The translations under genes and the position numbers were made by a program. A DNA stretch of 12,746 bases from assembly GCA_910583675.1 (NCBI GenBank), contig CAJTYH010000056.1, positions 1-12,746 on the forward strand, given 5' to 3'. Under the pieces are notes generated by a model. It searched no databases and was not told the origin of the DNA. It was given only the letters and a program-made list of their open reading frames with translations. This DNA comes from an uncultured Muribaculaceae bacterium. GTDB taxonomy: Bacteria; Bacteroidota; Bacteroidia; Bacteroidales; Muribaculaceae. Position 1 is the stretch's first letter, and each line of letters starts with the position of its first letter. Shown one piece after another: positions 1 through 7,131 of the stretch.

Positions 1-135
1 TTTTTCGGTGTCCGTGATTCGGCCTAATTATTCAAAAATTAACGAACTATTGTTAGGTATTGTTACTCCGAAAAATATCGGATATTGGTTAATATTTTGG
101 TTAGTCAGGTTACTCCTATTTCGCAAAGGTTGAGA
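1..135 (-). other. Gene-free leader of a leftward transcription unit
   Basis: No credible coding region is seen here. If the promoter at 136-166 is real, this AT-rich stretch is the 5' leader of a gene starting beyond the left edge, because the minus strand has no ATG between the promoter and the window end. It holds two imperfect direct repeats, GTTAG followed by GTTACTCC (52-69 and 100-116; GGAGTAAC on the transcript side), spaced about 48 bp. It also holds a small 5-bp stem, TCCGA (67-71) with TCGGA (78-82). The function of these is unknown. Confidence 0.4.
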
Positions 136-166
136 CAAAGGTAAGTATTAATCAGGGGTATATCAA
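136..166 (-). promoter_or_regulatory. Predicted Bacteroidetes-type promoter firing leftward
   Basis: Read on the minus strand, a -33 TTG (164-166) is followed after 20 bp by TACCTTTG (136-143). The latter is an exact match to the Bacteroidetes -7 consensus TAnnTTTG. It lies just past the rmlB terminator and points away from the operon, so it should drive a separate gene left of the window. The start site would be near 129-130. This is consensus matching only. Confidence 0.55.
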
Positions 167-175
167 CAAAACACA

Positions 176-223
176 AAAAAATCTGCCAGACTACATGACA
201 TTTTGCAGTCTGGCAGATTTTTT
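176..223. terminator. Intrinsic terminator after rmlB, probably bidirectional
   Basis: Arms 176-192 and 207-223 form a perfect 17-bp inverted repeat (core TCTGCCAGACT) around a 14-nt loop. Because the stem ends in A6/T6 and the left side extends to a run of seven A, the minus-strand transcript ends in a T-tract. The hairpin lies 45 bp after the rmlB stop, the right place to end the polysaccharide operon. The T-run on the other strand would let it also stop rightward transcription. Confidence 0.9.
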
Positions 224-268
224 ATTTGTAAAAACCGAATAGTACCGTCTTCTGATCAGACAACAGGC

Positions 269-1405
269 TCAGCGATTGGAATACATGTCATCGTAGTATT
301 TCTCATATTCTCCGGATGTGATGTTGTCCATCCACTCCTGATTGTCAAGATACCAGCGCACAGTGCGCTCTATCCCTTCCTCGAACTGCAGTGACGGCTC
401 CCATCCAAGCTCACGCTGAAGCTTCCGTGAGTCAATGGCATAACGGAGATCATGGCCTGCACGGTCTGTAACATAGGTGATGAGATCCAGCGAATGCCCT
501 TCAGGGTTGCCAAGCAGACGGTCAACAGTCTTGATTATGACCTTGATTATGTCTATGTTCTTCCATTCATTGAAACCGCCGATGTTATACGTCTCAGCAG
601 TCTTCCCATCATGGAAAATCACGTCAATGGCACGAGCATGGTCTTCCACGAAGAGCCAGTCGCGCACGTTTTCGCCCTTGCCGTAAACAGGGAGGGGCTT
701 GCGATGACGGATATTATTGATAAATAGAGGAATGAGCTTCTCGGGAAACTGATATGGGCCGTAATTGTTGGAACAATTGGTGACAATGGTAGGCATTCCG
801 TATGTGTCATGGTAGGCGCGCACAAAGTGGTCTGAGGAAGCCTTTGAAGCTGAATACGGGCTATGCGGATTGTATTTTGTCGTTTCCAGAAAGAATTCCT
901 CACCATATGCGTGGTGGTGCTCAGCCGATGATGCGGTGGTGGTAAAAGGGGATTCTATACCTTCGGGAGCAGTCAGCTCCAGTGCGCCGTATACTTCGTC
1001 GGTGGAAATATGGTAGAACCGTTTGCCTTCATATTTCTCCGGAAGCGACTCCCAGTATTCCTTTGCTGCCTGAAGAAGAGCCAGGGTTCCCATTACGTTT
1101 GTACGGGCGAATGTGAAAGGATCCTTGATAGAACGGTCTACATGGCTTTCCGCCGCAAGGTGAATGATACCATCTATCTTATGCTCGGCGATGATGCGGC
1201 GCATTTCATCAAGATCCGCAATGTCGGCCTTTACGAAAGTATAGTTAGACTTGTTTTCGATGTCCTTCAAATTGGCAAGGTTGCCCGCATATGTGAGCTT
1301 GTCAAGGTTTACTATATGGTAGTCAGGATATTTGTTGACGAACAGCCTTACTACGTGTGAACCGATGAACCCGGCTCCGCCGGTTATAAGTATATTACGC
1401 TTCAT
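269..1405 (-). CDS. rmlB: dTDP-glucose 4,6-dehydratase (RmlB)
   Basis: This cytosolic NAD+-dependent enzyme carries out the second step of dTDP-L-rhamnose synthesis, converting dTDP-glucose to dTDP-4-keto-6-deoxyglucose. It is an extended short-chain dehydrogenase of 378 residues. Visible motifs are the N-terminal nucleotide-binding loop TGGAGFIGSH (8-17), the catalytic STDEVYG (134-140, with T135, D136 and E137) and YSASK (184-188, Y184 and K188). The loop between the last two motifs is about 15 residues longer than in the E. coli enzyme and contains HHHAYGEEFF; I believe this is usual in Bacteroidetes rather than an anomaly. The ATG at 1405 lies inside the end of rmlD (11-bp overlap), so the two are probably translationally coupled. 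It is the last gene of the operon, followed by a strong terminator. Confidence 0.97.
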   Translation of the reverse strand: MKRNILITGGAGFIGSHVVRLFVNKYPDYHIVNLDKLTYAGNLANLKDIENKSNYTFVKADIADLDEMRRIIAEHKIDGIIHLAAESHVDRSIKDPFTFARTNVMGTLALLQAAKEYWESLPEKYEGKRFYHISTDEVYGALELTAPEGIESPFTTTASSAEHHHAYGEEFFLETTKYNPHSPYSASKASSDHFVRAYHDTYGMPTIVTNCSNNYGPYQFPEKLIPLFINNIRHRKPLPVYGKGENVRDWLFVEDHARAIDVIFHDGKTAETYNIGGFNEWKNIDIIKVIIKTVDRLLGNPEGHSLDLITYVTDRAGHDLRYAIDSRKLQRELGWEPSLQFEEGIERTVRWYLDNQEWMDNITSGEYEKYYDDMYSNR

Positions 1406-2270
1406 TTTCTTTTAGATTTCTAATGCAGGTTTTCAATGAGTCCATCCAATAAGGCACCTCAAGGCCGAAAGTGTCCTTGAACCGCGTCTTGTCAAGCACG
1501 GAATATGATGGACGGATAACTTTTGACGGAAATTCATCGGAATGACAGGGCAGAATGCGGCATTCGCCGTTTCCCGCCATTTCCGCTATCATTTTAGTAA
1601 AATCATACCACGAGCACACACCCTCGTCGGAATAGTGGTAGATGCCCTCGTTGCCCTGATATTTGCGGTTTTCGATTATGTGGAATATCGCATCGGCAAG
1701 ATCCTGGGCATAGGTAGGGGTACCGGCCTGGTCAAAAACGACTTTCAGTTCCGGTTTTGTGGAAGTGAGGCTGAGCATGGTCTTCACGAAGTTCTTGCCA
1801 TATTCGGAATAGAGCCATGCGGTGCGGAATGTCAATGCCTTGACTCCGGATTTTTCTATCTCCTGCTCCCCATGCAGCTTGGTGAGGCCATAAACCCCTG
1901 TAGGATTGGCTGGTTCGTCTTCTCCACGGGGGGTATTTCCGGCATTTCCACCGAAAACATAGTCCGTAGAAACATGGATGAGAGTGCCATCCACAGCTTT
2001 CATTGCCTCTGCAAGGTTGCGGGGAGCGGCAGCATTGAGTATCTCAGCAAACTCGGCATCGTCTTCCGCCTTATCCACATTGGTATAGGCTGCGCAGTTC
2101 ACAATGACGCTCACCCCATTTTCTTTTACCATCTTTTCTACAGCCTCCGCATCGGTGATATCCAATTCCGCAACGTCTGTAAAAATATAATTGTCTTTCG
2201 AGCCACGAGCAACCGCATTGCGCAAGCAATTGCCCAATTGGCCGTTAGCTCCTGTAACGAGTATGTTCAT
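1395..2270 (-). CDS. rmlD: dTDP-4-dehydrorhamnose reductase (RmlD)
   Basis: RmlD reduces dTDP-4-keto-L-rhamnose to dTDP-L-rhamnose with NAD(P)H, the last step of the pathway, in the cytosol. The 291-residue protein has the expected order of motifs: GANGQLG (7-13) for the cofactor, STDYVF (101-106), the catalytic pair Y127 and K131 in YGLTK, and the family signature RPSYSVLD (253-260) near the C-terminus. The length is normal. Its ATG overlaps the stop of rmlC by 4 bp (ATGA), and its own end overlaps rmlB by 11 bp, so rmlC, rmlD and rmlB form a tightly coupled block. Nothing suggests damage. Confidence 0.96.
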   Translation of the reverse strand: MNILVTGANGQLGNCLRNAVARGSKDNYIFTDVAELDITDAEAVEKMVKENGVSVIVNCAAYTNVDKAEDDAEFAEILNAAAPRNLAEAMKAVDGTLIHVSTDYVFGGNAGNTPRGEDEPANPTGVYGLTKLHGEQEIEKSGVKALTFRTAWLYSEYGKNFVKTMLSLTSTKPELKVVFDQAGTPTYAQDLADAIFHIIENRKYQGNEGIYHYSDEGVCSWYDFTKMIAEMAGNGECRILPCHSDEFPSKVIRPSYSVLDKTRFKDTFGLEVPYWMDSLKTCIRNLKENEA

Positions 2271-2842
2271 TCTGCGTAAAGATCTATATTGTAATCAAAT
2301 GGAGAATCAAATTCCGCCAACATTGCGTGCTTGAGATCCTTTTCCGACAATATGGCCTGCGATGGATCCAGATGCCAATCTATGGCCAGGGAATTGTCAC
2401 GGATGGAAATGCCGCCGTCAGCCTCGGGATGGTAAAAGTTGTCGCACTTGTACTGGAATACGGCCACGTCGGAAAGCACCGCAAATCCGTGGGCGAATCC
2501 ACGCGGAACAAAGAACTGCAAATGATTGTCCTCTGTAAGCTCCACCGCCACATGCTTGCCGTATGTAGGCGATCCCTTGCGTATATCCACTGCAACGTCA
2601 AGCACGGCTCCTTTGACACAACGCACGAGCTTGGACTGTGTATAAGGTGGGCGCTGGAAATGCAAGCCGCGCATCACTCCACGGGTAGAGCAGGACTCGT
2701 TGTCCTGTACAAAATCCACAGGACGGACTTTCTCATCAAACTCTCGCTTGGAGTAGCTCTCAAAAAAGTAGCCTCGCGCATCGGTAAACACACGTGGCTT
2801 GAGAATCACCACACCTTCTATATCGGTCTTAATAACATCCAT
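2267..2842 (-). CDS. rmlC: dTDP-4-dehydrorhamnose 3,5-epimerase (RmlC)
   Basis: RmlC epimerises dTDP-4-keto-6-deoxyglucose at C3 and C5 to give dTDP-4-keto-L-rhamnose. It is a cupin of 191 residues from the start chosen here. Visible signatures are PRVFTDARGYF (16-26), RGLHFQ (58-63) with the catalytic base H61, a buried FVPRGFAHGF stretch (111-120) with H118, conserved tyrosines Y131 and Y137, and SEKD (166-169) near the active-site Asp position. An upstream ATG at 2884 would add 14 residues (beginning MKRWNVPE) and overlap rmlA by 41 bp. I prefer the ATG at 2842 because family members begin about there (MDVIKTDIEG) and it follows the rmlA stop by one base. Confidence 0.95.
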   Translation of the reverse strand: MDVIKTDIEGVVILKPRVFTDARGYFFESYSKREFDEKVRPVDFVQDNESCSTRGVMRGLHFQRPPYTQSKLVRCVKGAVLDVAVDIRKGSPTYGKHVAVELTEDNHLQFFVPRGFAHGFAVLSDVAVFQYKCDNFYHPEADGGISIRDNSLAIDWHLDPSQAILSEKDLKHAMLAEFDSPFDYNIDLYAE

Positions 2843-2843
2843 G

Positions 2844-3749
2844 TCAATCAAGATTTTTATTTCCGGTACGTTCCATCTCTTCAACGACTTTGAGAAGATA
2901 CTTCCCGTACTGATTCTTCAGCATAGGCTGAGCCAACTCTATCATTTTTTCCTTGCCGATCCATCCCTGACGATAGGCGATCCCTTCAAGACAGGCGATC
3001 TTAAGTCCCTGCCGCTTTTCAAGAACTTCCACATAAATGGAGGCCTCGGCCAAAGAGTCATGCGTACCTGTGTCAAGCCAAGCAAAGCCCCGCGGCAAGG
3101 TCTGCACCTTCAATTCCCCGGCGTTCAGAAACTCCTGATTTACCGTAGTGATTTCCAACTCGCCACGTGCGGAGGGCTTTATGCGGGATGCCACATCCAC
3201 GACCTTGTTCGGATAGAAATACAGGCCTACTACAGCATAGTTCGACTTGGGATGCTCCGGCTTTTCCTCAATGGAAAGGCAATTCCCGGCCGGATCAAAC
3301 TCTGCGACACCATATCGCTCGGGATCATCAACCCAGTAGCCGAAGACAGTGGCTTTTCCCTCCTTCTCGGCAGTCTCAACAGACTGCTTTAGAACGCCTG
3401 AGAATCCGGCGCCATGGAAAATGTTGTCTCCAAGCACAAGACACGCAGAATCGTCGCCAATAAAGTCCTTGCCGATTATAAATGCCTGGGCAAGACCGTC
3501 GGGAGAAGGCTGCTCCGCATACGAGAAGTTCACACCGTAGTCAGATCCATCTCCGAGAAGACGCTTGAAGCCGGGCAGATCCATAGGAGTGGAGATGATG
3601 AGTATATCCCTGATACCGGCCAACATGAGCGTGGAGATAGGATAATAGACCATTGGTTTGTCAAACACCGGCAGCATCTGTTTTGACACACCTTTGGTAA
3701 GCGGATACAGACGTGTGCCGGAACCACCGGCCAATACTATGCCTTTCAT
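2844..3749 (-). CDS. rmlA: Glucose-1-phosphate thymidylyltransferase (RmlA)
   Basis: RmlA couples dTTP and glucose-1-phosphate into dTDP-glucose, the committed and usually feedback-regulated first step of dTDP-L-rhamnose synthesis. The protein is 301 residues, normal for the short RmlA form. It shows the nucleotidyltransferase loop LAGGSGTRLYPLT (6-18), KQMLPVFDKPM (23-33), the metal-site LGDNIF (106-111, D108), EEKP (161-164) and WLDTGTH (224-230, D226). It is the first gene of the rmlACDB block. A Bacteroidetes-type promoter sits in the 64-bp gap upstream, which would give a leader of about 20 nt. The stop lies one base before the rmlC ATG. Confidence 0.97.
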   Translation of the reverse strand: MKGIVLAGGSGTRLYPLTKGVSKQMLPVFDKPMVYYPISTLMLAGIRDILIISTPMDLPGFKRLLGDGSDYGVNFSYAEQPSPDGLAQAFIIGKDFIGDDSACLVLGDNIFHGAGFSGVLKQSVETAEKEGKATVFGYWVDDPERYGVAEFDPAGNCLSIEEKPEHPKSNYAVVGLYFYPNKVVDVASRIKPSARGELEITTVNQEFLNAGELKVQTLPRGFAWLDTGTHDSLAEASIYVEVLEKRQGLKIACLEGIAYRQGWIGKEKMIELAQPMLKNQYGKYLLKVVEEMERTGNKNLD

Positions 3750-3775
3750 ATCAGTTGTTTTGTGGTTTATGCGTA

Positions 3776-3808
3776 CAAAGTTACGATTTTTTCCTTATAA
3801 AACTACAA
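3776..3808 (-). promoter_or_regulatory. Predicted internal promoter for rmlACDB
   Basis: On the minus strand, TAACTTTG (3776-3783) matches the Bacteroidetes -7 consensus TAnnTTTG exactly. A -33 TTG lies at 3806-3808 with a 22-bp spacer, slightly longer than the usual 19-20. The element lies wholly in the gap between the upstream glycosyltransferase stop (3814) and the rmlA ATG (3749), with an expected start site near 3769. It would let dTDP-rhamnose be made independently of the upstream transferase genes. Confidence 0.65.
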
Positions 3809-3813
3809 CTGCG

Positions 3814-4923
3814 TTAGCAATCGGGATATTGATATAGATCGCAATATTGATGCGAGATGTGTGCCCATGTGTACCGACGCTGTGCAATCTCCCGCATATG
3901 ATGCCCGTCAAGGTCGTCTCTGCCCGCAATTGGGATGAGATCGGTTGCCGTCTTAAAGTAATACGCCTTGTTTTCAGTAGTCTCACGGTTGTAAACCACA
4001 TCATAGGCAATGATGGGGATGCCAAAATGCATTGCTTCCACCAGTGAAGGATTGGTGCCACCGGCGCTGTGTCCGTGCAGATAAATTCCGGCGCTTGAAC
4101 GTAGCACGTAGAGTATGTCAAGGTCATATATCGCATCAAGCAGCATGATGTTGCCATAACCGGAATACCGTTCACGCAGATTCTTTGACCACTCGCTATG
4201 ATTCCAATTGCCGATAAAGACCAGCTTCCTGTCTGTTCCGGAATACGCCTCAAGAATTACATGACTGTTGTTTTCCGGTTCAATCCTGCATACGGTTATG
4301 GCGTAATCGTTCTGCCTTAAACCATATTTACCTAAGATTTCATCCTTCTTTTGCGTGGATATGCAGCGATGAACATGGTCACCACCGTATGCTATGAGTT
4401 CCGAGGCCTTTCCATAAGTTTCACTGACATAGTCCTGTATGCCTTTGTTGTCAGCAACTATGACATCGGCATATCTTACCGCCATCGCCTCGGAAGTCTT
4501 CAACACCCAGCGGGCGAGCCTCCCCCATTTATCCCTCTTATGTTCCAATCCATCTATATTGACTATGATCCGGCTACGTGTAAGAAGTCTGAGAACGGGC
4601 AAGAACATGCAGCCTGACACTCCAAGTATCAAAATCACATCATAGCCTCTCAACGCACGGCACATGGAGAGCATGTCATACGGAATGGAGTGTATGCCGT
4701 TGGCATGCAATGGAATGTATTTCAATGCCGCTCCCTTGTAGGACTTTTTCCTCTCAGGCATGTCGCTGGAGCTACAGAACACGGTATAGCTGACATCCGC
4801 CGGGCAGTTTTCGCCGATGATGTTTTCTACAAGCGATTCAAATCCGCCATAACTGGCCGGTACCCCCTGGGTGCCGATAATTGCGACCTTTTTAATTTTC
4901 ACAATAGTGAATGACTTTTTCAA
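3814..4923 (-). CDS. Glycosyltransferase, DUF1972/WchF type, probable rhamnosyltransferase
   Basis: The 369-residue protein has the DUF1972 N-terminus VAIIGTQGVPASYGGFESL (13-31), with an acceptor-side Rossmann fold. It is followed by a GT4-like C-terminal donor domain with YLHGHSAGGTNPSLVEAM (281-298). This pattern is shared with WchF/Cps2T-type rhamnosyltransferases that use dTDP-L-rhamnose. Placement directly upstream of a full rmlACDB set supports rhamnose as the donor sugar, though donor and acceptor cannot be read from sequence. It should act at the inner face of the membrane. No ATG is available: the first candidate is a TTG at 4923 overlapping the upstream stop by 4 bp (TTGA), and a GTG at 4902 just before the conserved KIKKVAIIG is an alternative that gives 362 residues. 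Confidence 0.85.
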   Translation of the reverse strand: MKKSFTIVKIKKVAIIGTQGVPASYGGFESLVENIIGENCPADVSYTVFCSSSDMPERKKSYKGAALKYIPLHANGIHSIPYDMLSMCRALRGYDVILILGVSGCMFLPVLRLLTRSRIIVNIDGLEHKRDKWGRLARWVLKTSEAMAVRYADVIVADNKGIQDYVSETYGKASELIAYGGDHVHRCISTQKKDEILGKYGLRQNDYAITVCRIEPENNSHVILEAYSGTDRKLVFIGNWNHSEWSKNLRERYSGYGNIMLLDAIYDLDILYVLRSSAGIYLHGHSAGGTNPSLVEAMHFGIPIIAYDVVYNRETTENKAYYFKTATDLIPIAGRDDLDGHHMREIAQRRYTWAHISHQYCDLYQYPDC

Positions 4924-6005
4924 TTAAAAAGCTGGTATGATATATTTTGCAGCATAGCATCCCGACTGAATCCACGGGATACGGCAAGAGCCTCCCTAGA
5001 GAGCCTCATATAGACATCCTTATCAGTCAGAATGAGTTTTATTGTTCTGACAAGCCTATCCTTGTCCTTGCAATCAATGCGGTATCCGTTAACTCCATCA
5101 TTGACCATCTCGGCAATGCCTCCGATTTCAGGAACAATTACAGGGAGCGCACACGACATGGCTTCAAGAGCGGTAAGACCGAAAGTCTCGATAAACAGGC
5201 GGGGATCCGAAAGATTCACCACCAGGGACGAGGAGTTATAAAAGGATGCCACATCCGACGTGCGCGGATGCACAGTCACGTTTTCGGTAACGGCAATACC
5301 CTCCTTGTCCATCCACTGACGAATGGCATCAGACGTATCGTTTATGACCAATATGAATTTGAATTCTGGCAATGCCGCCGCAAGTTCCAAGAACTCACGC
5401 GTTCCCTTGTATCCCTTGAGCGACGAGAGCATCAGCACGGTCTTGCGTTCAAATGCGGCAACCGGGTCGGGCTTAAGGGTGCTTATGAACTCCGGTGATA
5501 CGGCATTCGGCACCACCGCTACATCACGCTTGCGCTTGAGGAAGGAGGCCTGATATGCCGAGACGCATATGATGCGATCGGCCAACCGCTCCATAACCTT
5601 TGCCAATGTGACATAAAAGCGTCCTTTTACAAAGGCATTCTCATGGTAATGGTAAACTATGCGCTTCCCCATAATACGTCCTGCGATGGCCGCCCCCACG
5701 GGAAGGATGGTATTGATGTAAAAAACTACATCGCGTCTGAAGAGATAGCGGAACGCCATGCAGAAAGTGACAAATTGCGCGGCTACATACCGGAGCATTG
5801 TAAGAACCGGACTCGCCGAAAATGCATAACTGTAACTCCTGCGACGTAACCGGGGGCTTTGCAATGTATCAAGCACCCCGCCTTTGCTCGTGACAAGATC
5901 TATTTCACAGCCCTCTTCAAGAAGTCCCTCCAATACATCATGGAGTACCTTGGGACTTCCGCTGAAGTCGTTAAGGAGGTGGAAACAGGCTATATGCCGT
6001 TTCAT
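4920..6005 (-). CDS. GT4-family glycosyltransferase
   Basis: A 361-residue GT-B fold transferase. The N-terminal half has a basic, hydrophobic stretch (about 66-112) that could sit against the membrane. The C-terminal donor domain carries the GT4 signature FIETFGLTALEAMSCALPVIVPEIGG (271-296), in which E273 and E281 form the EX7E motif. VPNAVSPEF (165-173) marks the linker between the two domains. Donor sugar and acceptor cannot be assigned. It starts with ATG 49 bp after the stop of the APH-like kinase gene, one of the few real gaps in the operon. It runs directly into the WchF-like gene with a 4-bp overlap. Confidence 0.9.
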   Translation of the reverse strand: MKRHIACFHLLNDFSGSPKVLHDVLEGLLEEGCEIDLVTSKGGVLDTLQSPRLRRRSYSYAFSASPVLTMLRYVAAQFVTFCMAFRYLFRRDVVFYINTILPVGAAIAGRIMGKRIVYHYHENAFVKGRFYVTLAKVMERLADRIICVSAYQASFLKRKRDVAVVPNAVSPEFISTLKPDPVAAFERKTVLMLSSLKGYKGTREFLELAAALPEFKFILVINDTSDAIRQWMDKEGIAVTENVTVHPRTSDVASFYNSSSLVVNLSDPRLFIETFGLTALEAMSCALPVIVPEIGGIAEMVNDGVNGYRIDCKDKDRLVRTIKLILTDKDVYMRLSREALAVSRGFSRDAMLQNISYQLFN

Positions 6006-6054
6006 CAGGAAATGTGATAAAATTTTGGAAGTGCGCGAGACCGGCAGCCGGCAA

Positions 6055-7131
6055 CTATCTAAATGCCAGAAGTGTGCACCAATTGTGCAACATGCCGATC
6101 AACGCCGGGGACAACTTCCCCTCTTCACGCATTGTAAAGCGGGAAATAATGTCAAGAAGGTACATCCTATATTCATTGGAGTCAAACCACGACAGACGTT
6201 TGAGTCCGGAATATATCCGCTCCGGGGCAAGATGCGCCACATGCAGGGATTGCTGGATGAAGAAATGATAACGGTCAAGCATCGGCGGATATGTCATGCG
6301 ACCGTACTCCCAATCGAAGACAAATAGGCCTTCATTTTCAATGAACATGTTCCACGGAGTGAAATCCGCATGAAAAGCGGAGTATTCCATGGTATTGCCA
6401 GTGTATTCCTTCAGAATGTCGTCAAGAACGGGTTCAATAACCTGACGCATACCCGATGGTATCCTGGCAATATTTGTTTTCAAAGCCAACAGTGAAATAC
6501 CCAGATCTGACTTCTCGAACTTGACAGACATAATCGTCAGTTCAGACATCCTTTTCAGAAAAGCCTCATGGAGCGGTGTCCATAAATAAGGGGAGAACGA
6601 ACGGGAAGTCTTAACGGTGGACTGCACGAAAAAAGAGGTGCCGTCGGAAAGGGTAGAGCATCCAATGCAACGAGGGATACCTTCCAATCCAGCTTCATGC
6701 AGGGTGTCAAGGAGCGCCTTTTCATGCAGGAAAAGTTTCCTGATCGCTTCCGAATCTGTAAGCTTACAGTATCCGAGTATCTTCTTGCCATCTGAAACCT
6801 GAAGGGTGATCTTCTGATGAACAGACGGGGTGCCTCCGAACATGGAAAATCCGAACTCATTGTGCCCAAACACATCCTCAAGCATGAGACGAATGTCTGT
6901 ACGCAATGCCACCCTCTCTGATGATGCATGGAGCAGAGCACGCACCGGTTTCAACCAATGCAGGTATGGGAAAAGCGACTTAAGCAGTTTGCCTTTTGCG
7001 CCTCCGGGCTGATATAGCTGCAAGGCGGTAGAAAGCTCATGACTGGGCACGAGCCATGTCTTGCCGTCGGCGTTGGAAAAACGATAGGCATGCGTTTCGC
7101 CACCGACTATGACAGAATCAATTGAAAGCAT
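6055..7131 (-). CDS. APH/choline-kinase-fold phosphotransferase of unknown substrate
   Basis: The 358-residue protein has the layout of an aminoglycoside phosphotransferase/choline kinase fold. There is a glycine-containing loop FGGTPSVHQK (98-107), a likely ATP-binding lysine K123 in GYCKL, and a likely partner glutamate E137. The Brenner motif HADFTPWN (254-261) carries catalytic D256 and N261, and DWE (273-275) is the metal site. All key residues are present, so it should be an active kinase. About 95 residues precede the kinase core and are not recognised. Position among glycosyltransferases argues for phosphorylation of a sugar, a glycan end or a lipid-linked intermediate rather than an antibiotic; that is inference. 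The ATG lies inside the end of the preceding GT4 gene (14-bp overlap), suggesting coupled translation. Confidence 0.82.
   Translation of the reverse strand: MLSIDSVIVGGETHAYRFSNADGKTWLVPSHELSTALQLYQPGGAKGKLLKSLFPYLHWLKPVRALLHASSERVALRTDIRLMLEDVFGHNEFGFSMFGGTPSVHQKITLQVSDGKKILGYCKLTDSEAIRKLFLHEKALLDTLHEAGLEGIPRCIGCSTLSDGTSFFVQSTVKTSRSFSPYLWTPLHEAFLKRMSELTIMSVKFEKSDLGISLLALKTNIARIPSGMRQVIEPVLDDILKEYTGNTMEYSAFHADFTPWNMFIENEGLFVFDWEYGRMTYPPMLDRYHFFIQQSLHVAHLAPERIYSGLKRLSWFDSNEYRMYLLDIISRFTMREEGKLSPALIGMLHNWCTLLAFR

Noticed and set aside
251..260. TCTGATCAGA palindrome between rmlB and its terminator
   Set aside because: Several 10-bp palindromes are expected by chance in a window this size, and it does not extend further.
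1542..2279. Long plus-strand open frame (245 codons) opposite rmlD
   Set aside because: It is antisense to a clear rmlD with all motifs, and its product has no recognisable domain. Other plus-strand frames across the window are likewise shadows of minus-strand genes.
2267..2884. Longer rmlC start at 2884
   Set aside because: It would add 14 residues absent from the family and overlap rmlA by 41 bp. The ATG at 2842 fits the family N-terminus and follows the rmlA stop by one base.
6041..6051. CCGGCAGCCGG hairpin in the 49-bp gap before the GT4 at 4920-6005
   Set aside because: The stem is only 4 bp with no T-tract; it is too short to call a terminator.
6055..7131. APH-fold protein as an aminoglycoside resistance gene
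   Set aside because: The fold is shared by many kinases. The context is a polysaccharide operon, the long N-terminal part is unlike resistance enzymes, and no resistance-gene signature beyond the general kinase motifs is visible.
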